Source of the DNA: Avena insularis
Lineage: Eukaryota; Streptophyta; Magnoliopsida; Poales; Poaceae
Length of the DNA stretch: 64,000 nucleotides
Assembly (NCBI GenBank): GCA_023614405.1
Contig: CM042684.1
Span: 210,000,941-210,064,940, forward strand
Reading direction: 5' to 3'
In this document: one piece after another, positions 21,770 to 33,884 of the stretch
Numbering within the stretch: the stretch's first letter is position 1
Layout of the letters: each line of letters starts with the position of its first letter
Translations under genes and position numbers: made by a program
Notes under the pieces: generated by a model
The model's database searches: none
The model's input: the letters and a program-made list of their open reading frames with translations, nothing else
Told to the model about the DNA's origin: nothing

Positions 21770-22731
21770 GATCCGTTGCCAGCGCATCGTCACCTCATCC
21801 CTCGCAAGCGCCGTCTATTCCGTAGCTCTGTTTGAGTTACAAATATTATGGCCCGAACGATTATCAAATACCCAGGCACTACAACGAGGGCTAGTAAGGA
21901 AAACATCAATAACATGTATATCAAATATACCTTTGATGGTGCCAGCCTTCTTGTCCGCTAAGTACTTGGACGATTCGCTTCGATGACCCTTGTCCTTGCA
22001 ATAGAAGCACTCGGTGTCGGCTTAGGACCGGACTTGAGCTTCTTCTCGGCGAGGGCAACAGCGCTTACCGCCGCTTTTCTTGAAGGGCTTCTTTGCACCT
22101 TACCTTTTTAAAGGAGGGCTTGTTGACCATCAACACATGATTATCCTTCTTGATGTCCACCTCCAGCCTTGACTTTCGAAGAGCTCGGTGATCGTCGATG
22201 GAACCAATCTGATTATGAGTCACTACAAAACTTTTGTAGCTAGGAGGGAGTGATTGCGAGAACCCTGTCAATCTTGAGATCCTCTGGAATCTTGCAGTCC
22301 GATTGCTCAAAGGCGTTGAGTGTAGCCCGACATCTTAATGGCGTGCTCACTAACGGAACTCCTTCCTCCATCTTGCAGTTAAAGAACTTCTCGGAGATCT
22401 CATATCTCTCGAGCGGGCTGAGTCGAAACATGGTTTTCAGCTCTTGAGAATCTCAAAGGGCAGGATAGTTTTCAAAACGATTTTGAAGTTCGGTTCCATA
22501 GCAAACAACATGGTGCTCTTAATCACACCATAATCATCTTTGCGGTGATAGATAGCTTCCTCATCGGCCTACGATTGTTGGGGGTTACCTAACGCTTTCT
22601 CAAGGACATAGTCCTTTTGACCGCCAGAGAGAATGATTCTCAGATTGGGAACCAGTTGGTGAAGTTAGACCCATTGTTCTTAAGCTTTTCTTTCTCAGCA
22701 AAACGTTGAAGTTGAAGTTGGACTTAGCCAT
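21770..22731 (-). pseudogene. gag: Element G gag and protease remnants
   Basis: Gag opens with the ATG at 22729-22731 (residues MAKSNFNFN then frame loss), matching the conserved start of BARE-type gag. Further pieces: GFSQSLPPSYKSFVV, then a zinc knuckle CFYCKDKGHRSES near 21990 in which the last cysteine is missing, and a protease vestige around AWVFDNRSGHNICN near 21850 where DTG is expected. Multiple frameshifts leave no reading frame over about 80 residues. Confidence 0.8.
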
Positions 22732-23922
22732 GTGATCTACAATATTTGCAAGTACAAATTAGACTATGTTCATGATAACTAGTTCAACTTTTAATCAAAT
22801 TACTAGATGAACTCCCACTAAATTCAACATCCCTCAAGTTGTTTAGTGAACATGATCCAAATTCACCACACCTAATCCGATCTTCACGAGAAGAGATGTG
22901 GTTTCAATGGTGGACAACGAAGTGTCGATCATATCATTCATATGACTCATGCTTAACCTTTCGGTTCATGTGTTCCGAGGCCATGTCATACATACTAGGC
23001 TCGTCAAGTTAGACCCAAGTATTTCGGCGTGTGCAAAACTGGCTTGCACCCATTGTATGTGAGCGTAGAGTCTATAGCACCCGATCATCACGTGATGCTT
23101 GGACACGACGAACTTCATAGCAGTGCATACTTGGGGAAACACAGTTTTATCTTGATCTTTCAGTGAGGAATCATCTTATAATGCTACCGTCGCGATCTAA
23201 GCATAATAAGATACATAAAAGGATAAACATCACATGCATATAACTTTATGTGACATGGTATAGCCAATCTTCGCGCAATGATCTCCATCTTGTGTGTTCC
23301 GGCATGATCTCCATCACTCCACCATGATTGCCTCCACCACGAATAGCAACTACAACTATTGTTAACTACTTAGCGATAAAGTAAAGCTATTACATGGCGT
23401 ATAAGAAGTTGACTCAGGTCATACACAATTATAAAGACAACCATATGGCTCCTGCCGGTTGTGTACTCATCGACATGCAAGTCGTGAAACATTACAAAAC
23501 ATGATCATCGCATACAATATACACATCACATCTTGGGCCATACCATATCACAGAAAACACTCCTGCAAAAACAAGTTAGGCGCCTCTACTTTGTTGTTGC
23601 ATGTTTCACGTGGCTTATGGGAGTAGATGATAAAACGATTCTTACCTACGGAAAGCCACAGCGGTGATATTATGGTTGCCAAACTCGGTGTTAATCCCAT
23701 GACAACTATAGTGAGAAAGCGGCATCCACCAACCGCATGTATGGTACAAGCCACCGTCAAGTGCGGAGCGGTCTCATGACGGCGTCGCGTAAGGTTGGCC
23801 TGGACGCTTCAATCTCACTATCCCGGCGCCATAAGAAGAACACAAACAAGAGGCTTGCAGAAAACATCAACGCCCAACAACCATGTTGCGTTCTACTCGT
23901 GAAACACATCTACGCATAGATC
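22732..23922 (-). other. Untranslated leader of element G
   Basis: About 1.2 kb between the PBS and gag ATG. No protein similarity was seen on either strand; short frames such as 23548-23760 are unsupported. A long leader at this position is normal for the BARE/Angela group. Confidence 0.7.
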
Positions 23923-23933
23923 TAGCTCGATAC
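23923..23933 (-). other. Primer-binding site of element G (degenerate, tRNA-iMet type)
   Basis: Minus-strand GGTATCGAGCT abuts the 5' LTR end; it matches the initiator-Met PBS TGGTATCAGAGC with one base missing. Confidence 0.7.
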
Positions 23934-25613
23934 CGAAGGGTTTCACAGCATAGTAAATCAAAATTTTCTCTGAGCGAGCGGAGGAAAGCCAAGATCTAAT
24001 CTAGGAGATGCAAACAACGAGAGAGATTGGATTAGATCTTCATACCCTTGAAGATTCGCTGTGAGCGTTAAATCGGAACGTGGGTGATGTAGTCGTACTC
24101 GCTTCTCCTCCTCGCGATCCGATCCGATCTAGCACCCACAAGTGGCGGTGCCTCCGTGAGATGCACACGTGCAGCACCTCGACGTCTCCTCCTTCCTCGG
24201 ACCAGCAAGTAGGGTGGAGAGATAGATTGGATCTACAACACGGCGTGGTGTATCTGGTGGAGAATTTCTGCAGCAGGGCTTCGCCTACAAACAGTCGGGA
24301 GGGAGAGAGGAGGGCAACTAGGGTTTGGAGGAAGGTGTGTGTCAGTAGGGAGGGGGCGCACCAGCCCTCTATATATAGAGTGCGGCCAGCCTGCCATCCT
24401 CCAAGCCTATCTCTAGTTTAAGCGATTTAAACTCTCCCTTCTAGAAACCCTATCTTATCTCTAGTTTAAGCGATTTAAACTTATCTAGGATCGGCTGGGC
24501 CCTATGGGGCCTTGTTCCCCTACCCAATGCGGCAGGACACTCCCTCATAGGCCCATGCCCCTCCGGAAGGTGGGACCACGTTGGCCCCTTAGGAAGGTTC
24601 TAGAAGCTTAGGTACAATATCGATTAACGGAACAATTCGAACTCCAAAAACTGCACGCCTTATATGAATCTTATTCTCGGACCATTCCGGAACCTCTCGT
24701 GATATCCCGGATCCCATCCGAGACTCGAACAAAATTCATAAACCAAGTATCCAATCTATCCTAGCGTCGAGACACGTTAAGTGTGTGACCTGAGTTCGAG
24801 AATATGCGACATGATCTTCTATCAATAATCAAGCGAGTGCAGGCACCCATATTGACTCCCACACATTCATCGATGATCATATCGGATCAACCACGATGCC
24901 AGGATTCAATCAATCCCATATATATATTCCCTTCGTCTCGCGATATTTTACTTGCCCGAGATTCGATCGTCGGTATCGTCATACCTAGTTCAATCTCGTT
25001 CACAGCAAGTACTTTACTCGTTCCGTAATCCGATATCACTTTGTGATTAACTCCTTAACCACATGCTTGCAAGCGGTGTTGATATCGATTTCCGAGTGGG
25101 CCCGAAGTATATCTCTCCGACTTGGGAGGGACAAATCCCATCTCGATACATACAACCCAACAGATACTTTCCGATCACCTGAGAGACACCTTTATGATCA
25201 CCCTCTCATAGGATGACGTTTGATGACCTCAAAGCTTTCTTCCGATACCAGGGAGTTGCATTATCTCATGGTCTAAGGAATACAATATTTGACATAGGAA
25301 AAGCTTCGCAAAGATGAACACAATGACACGATCTAATTGCTTCGCTTAGTTTGGGTCTGTCCACCATATCATTCTCCCAATGATATGATCTCATTATCAA
25401 TTGACAACTCATGTCTATGGTTAGGGAACCTTAACCATCATTGATCAATGAGCTAGTCCATAGAGGCGTACTAGGGACACGGTGTTGTTCACAAACCACA
25501 CAAGTATTATTGTTTCCGCTTAATACAATTCTAGCATGGAATATGAACTTTATCATGGACAAGAATTATAATAATAACATCTTTATTATTGCCTCTAGGG
25601 CATAATTCCAACA
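23934..25613 (-). repeat. 5' LTR of Copia element G (1680 bp)
   Basis: Colinear with 17110-18807 and ending CATAATTCCAACA at 25613; the other terminus has CG instead of TG at 23934. Compared with the 3' LTR it has many 1-4 base losses, concentrated in C-rich or CCGG contexts between about 24500 and 24840. Contains its own TATA palindrome at 24367-24380. Confidence 0.94.
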
Positions 25614-25618
25614 CCATC
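25614..25618. repeat. Target-site duplication CCATC of element G, right copy
   Basis: Perfect match to 17105-17109 at the outer edge of the 5' LTR. Confidence 0.92.
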
Positions 25619-27991
25619 AAGAACACATTAAGAAGTAATCTTTATAGCTCACTCTAAGTTGAGTTGTCATTCAGGATTATAAAGTTAGGAGCAATCCTTG
25701 AACCTTGATCCCTAGCAACATTCACTTATAAACTTGTGGGTAGTGTATCCTCTAGGGGTCCATAGTAAGTGTGGTATTAGAAACCCTGAATAAGTGTTGA
25801 TGGGCATTGAGATCACATGTGTCACATGAATGATAATGGTTGTTCACCCTTATATAATAAACTTCTGTCAAAACATTAACCACACTTAAGAAAGTAGTGA
25901 ACAACTAGTTTAAAAAGTGATCCATGCCTACTTTGAAAATAAGTAGAATGGTTGTAAAGAAATTGTAATGGAATTGGAGTAGAAGAAATCGCCAAACCTT
26001 GAGAACCATGGAATTCAAATCACCATATTATAAACCCCAGGGTTTAATACCTTGTAATATATTTGCATAGTTCCTTTATGAGGCTAAGTATGAATAGAGT
26101 CCTATATATATCATTCACCATTTTAAATCCTTACCATTACAATTATTAAGAGAACAAAAAATCAGCTTTAAAGGATCTTTCAATAAGAAGTAATTTCTAA
26201 AAACATAATCCCTAATTACTTTGATTAATAAACAATTTCCTTTATAATAGTGGAAACTGTAACACACTAACAAGATTACGTCAATCAACTAATACCATGT
26301 CCTTAGAAATGTTTGAAATATTGTATAAAAGTTTTAATGCTTAAAGGGTTTGAATTTGAATTGACAATGGAATATGAAAACAGAAAATCAAAATAGAAAA
26401 TGAAAAAAGCTACTTGCGAACGAATGACCCATTCTCTATTCCTAGCCCTTGACGTGAAAGTAAAAACCGCTCACTTTGCAAAAGCCCAATAGCAGCCTGT
26501 GTCTTCCCCCTCTCTCTCACTGACAGGTGGGACAACTAGGTGGACCGCGGGTTGGGAAGTAAATCAATCTAGGGGGTTTTCTGCAAAATTGTTGTTGTCG
26601 TCACCCTCACGCACACAAACAGCTCGCTGGAGCCCCGCATCGCTGCCCGATGCCCTCGTCATCGTCAGCAGTGCGCTGTGATGCGCGCATCGTCATCTGC
26701 GAGGATAAGTAGGCCACGGAGATGATCTCGTCCATCCTCATCCCCATTTCCCCCTCCCTCTTGTTCTTATCCTATCCACGGAGGAGGTCACTGAACCTTA
26801 GCTCGCTAGAGTTCGCCGTCCTCACCACATGGACCACCTCCGAGCCAACCAAGGGCACCTCCGTGCTCACCACCGTCTCCTTGTTCGTCCCCGACAAACC
26901 TCGCAATAAGGCATGCCATGAGCGACGCGGAATCGAGCTCATAATTCCGCCGGGCGTCGCTGCCATTACCATTGATTCGTCATCGCCCGTTCGCCCCAAG
27001 CCTCGTCGACTAGGGTACAAGCATCACGGTGAGCTCACGCTTCTCCCAGACCTCTCCAATATACTCCTCTCACCCTGAATCTCTCTACCGTCGTGATCTG
27101 CCATGTGCTACCGTCGGTCGTCATCATAGCCACTGTTCCAGAGGGCGTTTGCTAGTAGCGTTGCCCTATTAGGTTTCTTGCACCGTGCTATGTTGAACTA
27201 GACCATCCACGTTTGCCGGGGATGTCAGGTTCGCCGCCGGTGACCACTAACTAGCGGTGGTGGCCACGCTTGCGTCACTGTGACGTCATGCCTGCATCAC
27301 CACCGGCCACCTCAGCCAGTTTGACCAGTCCACACTGACGTGGCCTAGACCCCACATGTTTGTGTCTTAGGATAGAATCGGGGTGAGTAACAAAAGTAGC
27401 AGTGACGTCAATGTGAGATAGTAAATCTTTTGGAAATAAGTTTTATAATTTCAGAAATTGATTAAATCTTCGAAATTCAATATCTTTTGATTTATAACTC
27501 AGAAAAATATATTATACATCAAAATGTTTAGAAAAACTAACTCTATACTTTAAACTTATTATCCTATTTTATTTTCCAACTAAAAATAAAATAATTAGTA
27601 TTAATTATTAAATACCCTATTAGGGATAAATCTTAAATAAACAAATTCTATTATTAAATTCAGAAAAATAAGTATAATATATCAAAAATTCTTAGAAAGA
27701 GAGAATATACATTTATAAACTTGTTTCATATATTATTGTGACACTTAACTAAATATTATTATTTATTAAGTCTTTATAAAGTGATAAAACTTATAAAATC
27801 ATATCTTATTATTTAAAAAATCATACAAATACTTATAATACACCAAAATGATCACAAAAATAAAATCTATACCTCAAAGTTAGCATCTGTCATAATTGAA
27901 GTAAAATAAAAGGTAAAAGTTTAATAAATCCTATTTAAAACCATTTGATTTTATTTTAATGCATTATAAATATATGAATCCTAACTACTGT
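25619..27991 (+). repeat. Element C 5' LTR, second segment
   Basis: Continues C's LTR after G and ends at F's target duplication ACTGT (27987-27991). The first 800 bases are AT-rich; 26440-27380 is GC-rich with CT-rich tracts and short open frames on both strands (for example 26722-27078) that resemble no protein I know; 27420-27990 is very AT-rich. I see no further transposon ends inside, but cannot align it because the second LTR copy of C is cut before this part. Confidence 0.65.
27987..27991. repeat. Target-site duplication ACTGT of element F, left copy
   Basis: ACTGT here and at 40778-40782 bound F exactly at its LTR ends. Confidence 0.93.
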
Positions 27992-28480
27992 TGATGAGGG
28001 TTTAACTCATCAATGCCCATTGTTATGGACTTGGGTTTTGGAGAAGGAGGGAGCGCTGGAGACATCTATCAGCTAGCAAACAAGCACACAGGGGACTCAA
28101 AGATTTACCTAGGTTCAGGCCTCATGGAGGTCCCTACTCCTGTTTGTCTGCTCGTGGAATTATCGAAGGAATCGAAGATTACAATGGTGCGCAGATGCAA
28201 TCTGGCGAGGGTTGTGGAAACTAGGGTTGCATGTGTCCTCCTCGCCACCCCCTCCTAGCCTTTATATAGGTAGGCTAGGTCTCGGGTAGCAGGTCGAGTC
28301 GGTTACAAGTTAGGGTTTTCCCCTTCAAACTTTCTATCTTTAGCTTCTTGTTGTTCTTCAAGCAATCGAGAGTCCGTAGGTTACTCGAATCCTTCATTTG
28401 GGCCTTGGCGACACCGTGGGCCTTTACGTATTTAGGCTGTATATACCAAGCTCGAGTACCTGTAGGGTATACCCATGTCA
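27992..28480 (-). repeat. 3' LTR of element F (489 bp)
   Basis: Plus-strand ends TGATGAGGGTTT and ACCCATGTCA. Colinear with 40290-40777. TATA candidate CCTATATAAA on the minus strand at 28261-28270. Confidence 0.95.
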
Positions 28481-28494
28481 GTAGCCCCCGAGTG
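28481..28494 (-). other. Polypurine tract of element F
   Basis: Minus-strand CACTCGGGGGCTAC directly abuts the 3' LTR start TGACATGGG, the position of the plus-strand primer. Confidence 0.82.
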
Positions 28495-29024
28495 TCCAGT
28501 GGAATCGCAGATTCGACTGGGGACTTTTTTGAAGTCTTTCGAGTGCATGAATAAGTATATTTCGACTGCTTTGTTTGTGTCATAGGGATTGTTGATGTGC
28601 GTGCCTGATTTAACCGAAGTATCAGTGTCAGTTAACCACCTTAGGGTGAAACAACGCAATCTACTCGAACTCGAGTCCCCGGACTCGAATCCGGAAAAAT
28701 GCTGGTGTAATTCGACTCAAGTCGTGGAGGTGTTAGAGGAGTCGAATTCCAGTTATATGGGTGTGAGCACTCGACGCGTCTGTCAAGGCATGTTCATCGT
28801 ACCTGTAGGTATGGATACATTTCTGGTAGTACATAGCTAATGCGTTGCCAGGCCTTATTTAGGTCTTACCTTCATGCTGTAAGCGCGACATCCGAATTTT
28901 ATAATCGCGGAGACGATTCAGGTGACCCAGGAGACGCAGTCTCTTTGTAGGGAAAAATTATGAGGCGGTGTCGCCATGAGTTTCGAGTGTGAATGTTATC
29001 AACACACATTTTTTGTATAAATAA

Positions 29025-29345
29025 TCATAGGGTGCGCGACCAGCGCTCCCTATGGGAGTAGCCCCCGAGTGCCTAGTTGAGTCGAAGACTCAGGCAGGGA
29101 CTGAAGAATCTTTTTGTGACTGCTTTTGTCTTTTGTTTGCTTGTTTCAGTCGAATTTGTGTCCGGCGCCCCCTATGGGAGTAACCCATGTCCATAGTCAA
29201 GCCATGCTTCGAGTGGTTGGGTTTGCTTTGATTATCCATGTTCCTGAAAAAGAAGAAAAAATCGTAGGGTGCGCGACCAGCGCTCCCAATGGGAGTAGCC
29301 CCCGAGTGCTTGGTGGAGTCGAAGACTCGAGCAAGGACTAAAGTA
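29025..29345 (-). repeat. Repeated module carrying extra PPT-like motifs
   Basis: GTGCGCGACCAGCGCTCCC followed within a few bases by GGGAGTAGCCCCCGAGTGC and GAGTCGAAGACTC occurs at about 29032-29100 and 29271-29340, with a partial copy at 29162-29190. On the minus strand each contains GCACTCGGGGGCTACTCCC, nearly the functional PPT at 28481. Another GTAGCCCCCGAGT lies at 33736. The stretch from 28495 to 29680 otherwise shows no gene. Confidence 0.75.
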
Positions 29346-29804
29346 GTCGAAGTCTTCTGCTGTGTAGCTTTGATGACGTCAGTGCTGGCGATTTCATGAA
29401 CTCAGTTGCCCGCGTGAGCGAGTTTGACGGGACGTGACGAGCAGTGGGTCCTACTCTCTGACTTTGATTTGACTGGGCGTGCGTAATCTTTATTTTAACT
29501 GCGAATCCTCGATTTCCACGCGTAATGGGAGCATTGGAGGGATGGTTCGCGCTTCCACTCCTCCACGTGTCCAGCACGATGTTTGCCACGTGTCCAGTAG
29601 GGTTTTTCTGAGCCGTTGGATTGCATCTTCCAGGGGTTAAGTAGCGGTGCTGCGACGGTAATTTCTCATTTGCTCTCATTCATCCTTTGCTTCCATCACC
29701 ATTGCCGCTACTCCTCTGCTTTCTCTGCGCTCGTCTCGTCCACGATGCTGGACCAGCTCTGCTCGTTTCCAAGCTACTTCCTTTGATCGCATCGCCGCCA
29801 CGCA

Positions 29805-32800
29805 ATGAGGAAGAAGAAGGGAGGTGCTGCGGCCGATTCCGCGGCTACCACTGCTACGGCAAAGAAGAAAGGCGGCTCCGCCGCTGCATGAACCAGCACC
29901 GCCACCGGCGGGAAGAAGAAGGGCACGGGCACTCGCGTCACGAATGGCGCGTGGCATCTCTCCATCATCAAGTCATTGGATCTCCGTCTTCTTCGCCAAG
30001 ACGGAGTGCTGTCCGACGCAGTCGCCGACACGCGCGTCCCCGGCGGTGAGACGATTCCTTCTCCTCCTGCTGGTTTTCGAGTGATGTTTTTGGCATTCAT
30101 CATTCGCGGTCTCTCCTTGCCCCTTCACCCCTTTTTAGGGGCCTCCTTTGTTTCTACGGGCTTCAGCTCCATCAGCTGACCCCGAACTCGATCCTCCACA
30201 TCTCTTGCTTCATCACCCTCTGCGAGTGTTGGCTCGGAATCGAGCCACACTTCGGCCTCTTCAAGCGCCTCTTCAAGTTGAAGCGCCAATCTGCATCTGG
30301 CTCTTTAGTCTATGATATAGGTGGTTGCGGAATACACGTCGACCCATCCGCCACCTATTTCGATATCAAGCTCACAACTTCCATCCAAGGGTGGAGGGAC
30401 AAGTGGTTCTACGTCCATGATGAGAAGGTTGGCGACGAGCACTTCAGACTCGCGTCGTTCGATCCTGCGACGCCGTGCAATAGGGGGCGCTCCTGGAAAA
30501 ATGTAGTCATGGCTGGCAAATCCGCGGAGATGGATGTGCTTTACGAGCGCGTCTGCGACCTTGAGAGTCGCCTCGGCAAAGAGGAGGGAGGCTGCACCCT
30601 CATTCACACGTGGCTGCGGCGTCGCGTCCAGCCCCTGCAGGCCAGAGTCCACCCTATGTTTCAGTGGACTGGCGCTGATGATCCCACTCGCGTGTCTGCC
30701 GATGGCATGTCCGCGAGTGAGGTGGACAAAAGGGTTCGGCTGGTCACCAAGTACACCGTCAAGGATGTGCTCCCTGGTGTCGCCTTGTATGTCCCCTCTT
30801 CCTAAGGGGATTATCCCTTGGGAAGCCTTGGAAGAGGACGTGTCGGAGTCGACCCTCCCATCTGATGCGGAGGAGGAAGCCCCCGAGTCCGGTAGTCCAG
30901 ATACTCGCAAGCGTTTGCGCAGCGAGGATTCCGATGGGTCGTCTCCTTCGACTCCGGAAGGTGCAGGTGTAGGTGCGGAGTCGCCGATCCCTGCTATTCC
31001 TATGAGTGCCGTGGCACCATCCTCTCGCAAGAAGATGCGATTGCCTAAGGAGTCCTCGTCGGTCGAGCCACTTTTGACTTTGACAAGTTTGATTGGTAAG
31101 TTTTCTAGTTTACTTGTTCTTCTCTGTTTTTCCCTTGTTGGCTCGTATCTGGTTTGCCCTTTCTTGATGTGGATTTTGTCTTGCAATCAAGAGGCGTCGT
31201 CATCTTCTGGCGACGTCCAATTTTTGAATGAATCGGGAGTCGCGACTTCGAGGGCCAAGGAAGAGGTCGAGCGTGCTCCTTCCCCTCCATTGGCGGCCCA
31301 CTCCGAGCACAACTCTTCCAGCTCTCCGCACGAAGGGGAGCATCGAATGGTTGCCCAGATGACTGTGCAGCAGACAACTTCGGAGTCATTGGAGGATCAT
31401 GTAAGTGTAGATTTTCTTGTGTTCGTGTTGTAGTCGATGGTATCTATTGCTTATGCTGATCCTTTGTTGTGCGATAGCTCCTTGTGAAGGAAGCCGCGCA
31501 CTTGGCGGAGCAAGTGCTTGCGATGGGCCGCCAGCATGCAATGCTGGAGACGCGTCATCGCGTGGTCGAAAGTAAGTGTTTTCCATTTCCTCTTCTTCTC
31601 CGTTTTATATGGTCGACTGATAGTCAATCCCTTTTTGTTTTGTAGCTGAACATAACGCCCTCCTGTGCAACACTGCCACCATGGAGAAGACGCTCGCCGT
31701 GGCTGTGAAGGGTCGCGATGAAGCAATCGTAGCGCGTGACGAGGCGCAAAGGCGCGAAGAGGATCTGCGTGCCTCCTTCGCAGCCAGGGAGAAGTTGTTC
31801 GAAGAACAGCTTTTCTCGATTGCCAAGGCCCTCTCAGGTACTTTGCTTTGGATATCGTTATCCTTCTTTGCTCGACTGTTTGCCATTGGTGCTGATGCTT
31901 TGTTCATGTGTTCGTTTGTGTGCAGATGCTAGCGGTTTGAGCTTCGATCCTCAGGCCCTCGCTGTGACGACGCTTTGGCGGGTGCACTTTCGGCAGTCGA
32001 GGACCGTAGCGCCGCCGTTCAAGATACGCTCTCCAAGGCCAAGGGCGTTCTCAGTCGCCTCCGGGAGGAGCTAGTGCCCAAGGCTGAGCTAATCGAGAAT
32101 GTTGGCGAGCTGGTAGAGTCTTTCACCGGGGGTGTTCCCTCCAGCTTCAAGAATTCACTCCGCGCGGCTGGCACGTCCATGTCACTTGCCATGGTGCAGC
32201 CCAAGGAGTTGCGATTGATCCTGCCGCTGTGTCGGCGATGCTGTTAAGCAGACTGACCAGCGGTAGTCTTTGCTCCTTCGCATTTGCTGTGGTAACTATG
32301 GGCCGCAGCTGATAAACACGGACGCGAAGTATTCTGAGGAGCTGCAACGCGCCAAGAAAGCGGCAAAGGATGCGGCATCAGGGGTTGGCGGAAAGTAAGT
32401 GGCCTCTGATACTGCCACGGACTCGATGAAGCCCCCGAAGCCGTCGAAGTCGAAGAAGCCCATCGCTCCTTAGTAGCTTTGTAATAGTTAACTAGTTTAT
32501 GTCCTTTGTTAAGAACATGCCTGCTGGCGAGTGTATCTAGTCTTGAATGCACTTGAATATTTTGTCTTTGTGTTGATTTGGTCATCTTATTTGTTTCTAT
32601 CTTGGCTTGTGGTAGGGTACACCGAGTGATCCTTTCAGGGAAACTCAGGACTCGCCGTCTCTTGATGATGCTTTGGCACCGCCGCGCTCCAGGGTAGATG
32701 AGATGTCGCTGCTTTCGCGACTGTGTGACCGCGTGAAGCAGATGGAGCGTGAGTTGCCCGTGCTCCATGGTAACGCGTATGTATGGAAGTCAAAGGCAGA

Positions 32801-33425
32801 GAAAGCCGCTACCCGAGAGCAGTATCTGCTTGGTGAGGTCTCGCAGCTGGGCGACCAATTCAAGTGTTAGTTTGCTTGCTCTTATCTTTTCCTTGTAGTC
32901 ACTCGTGATGGTATGCTGTACTTATGCTACTGTTGCTGCTTCATGTAGTTGTCAGCGCGCGTCATCCGCGGGATGAGAAGGATAGAATTGACATTCGTAT
33001 GCATGATCTCACCCAGGAGCAACTTCAAGAGAGTGGATACTTCTGGGTAGATCATGATCGTGCGATTGCGCTGGCGACCCTGCAGGATCATGCATCGCGA
33101 GTGCTGCATTTCCTGAAGAAGTCGCAGTCATGCTTGAAGAATATCTATCAGACGATGTTTCCGCTAGATGTTACTCCATAGAGCGTGCTGGCCCTTCTTG
33201 CCAAGTTTCAAGACCTAACCGCGGTTCACGAGTGTGTGAGGCAACAGTTGGTGGCTGGTGCCAAGGCCGCTCTATCGCTGGTGCAATTGCATTGGCCATT
33301 CATAGATGTCGCGGAAATTGCGGCTGGACCACCTGCGCCACCAGCAGGTTCTGCCTAGAATATGGTGCCGCACTACCAGGCTGTGGATCGCCTAGCAGAA
33401 GAGATCGTCGACTTCTTTGAAGAAC
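29805..33425 (+). pseudogene. Multi-exon antisense gene of element F (putative gypsy-type transposon domain and coiled coil)
   Basis: Runs opposite to gag-pol and converges with it tail to tail. From ATG 29805 a basic, alanine-rich start gives way to SLDLRLLRQDGVLSDA, PSPPAGFRVMFLAFIIRGLS, then (after a frameshift near 30150) TPNSILHISCFITLCE, TSIQGWRDKWFYVHD, an acidic linker LEEDVSESTLPSDAEEE, coiled coils (LLVKEAAHLAEQVLAM, RDEAIVARDEAQRREEDLRA, KAKGVLSRLREELVPK), and a tail RVLHFLKKSQSCLKN to AVDRLAEEIVDFFEEQ. This is the layout of plant proteins annotated putative gypsy type transposon (PF04195). Stops include TGA 29889; frameshifts near 30150, 30800 and 31970. Function in the element is unknown. 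Exon limits are approximate. Confidence 0.78.
31096..31925 (+). other. Four putative GT-AG introns in the antisense gene
   Basis: Candidate introns: 31096-31191 (GTAAGT donor), 31401-31477 (GTAAGT, ends GATAG), 31572-31645 (GTAAGT, ends TTTTGTAG) and 31838-31925 (GTACTT, ends TGTGCAG). They are 74-96 bases, T-rich, and interrupt otherwise continuous coiled-coil coding sequence. A fifth is likely at 32866-32948 (GTTAGT to CATGTAG), and a GTAAGT at 32395 may be a donor or part of a coding C-terminus. Splicing is inferred from sequence only. Confidence 0.65.
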
Positions 33426-33884
33426 AAACCAACGTTCTCTTGTTGTAGTAGTGGCTTAGTTTGTATCCTGCGCATAAGTGTACCCGTGTTGTAAAGTTCG
33501 TATAAATGTTGTATATAATTTATTGTCGAATATGTATAAAGAGCTTTGTGAGCATGAAGTGTGTTGCACTATGCGAGTCCTGTTTGTTAGCCTGGCCATG
33601 CTATTATCTCAGTCCCTTGTCAACCTATCAGGTGCATTGCAGCTGGGTTGATGTTGTGTCAAGGGTTTTGATTAATGTGCCAACTACTCAGGATATCGCG
33701 TTTCGGTTTGTAGAACAGATGTATATAGGGTGGCGTAGCCCCCGAGTCGATAAGTTGCGGAAAATATAAAGGAAGATACAGAGTTTTGGGGCACTTAGCT
33801 TTATTTATTTGTGAGACCGTACGAGGTACAATGTGTGGCTAAGTAGCCTTGGCTGAGTGCCTTATTTACGATGCAAAAGTAAAA
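33426..33884. other. Convergent gap between antisense gene and integrase end of F
   Basis: No coding sequence seen. Contains a PPT-like GTAGCCCCCGAGT at 33736 and AT-rich sequence near 33500-33540 that could hold 3' ends for the plus-strand transcript. Confidence 0.5.

Larger units (their letters stand above)
17110..25613 (-). mobile_element. Copia element G (BARE/WIS/Angela type), complete structure, decayed genes
   Basis: An 8504-bp element on the minus strand with two LTRs (25613-23934 as 5', 18807-17110 as 3'), flanked by perfect CCATC duplications. The LTR starts TGTTGGAATTATGCCCTAGA, the known start of the BARE/WIS/Angela group, and a polypurine tract abuts the 3' LTR. Gene order gag, protease, integrase, RT, RNase H (integrase before RT) is that of Copia. 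All frames are broken by frameshifts and stops, so it is non-autonomous now. It sits within the 5' LTR of C. Confidence 0.95.

Noticed and set aside
26499..27078. Possible host gene in the GC-rich part of element C's LTR
   Set aside because: Short frames on both strands with no domain, start context or splice pattern; position inside an LTR explains the composition change.
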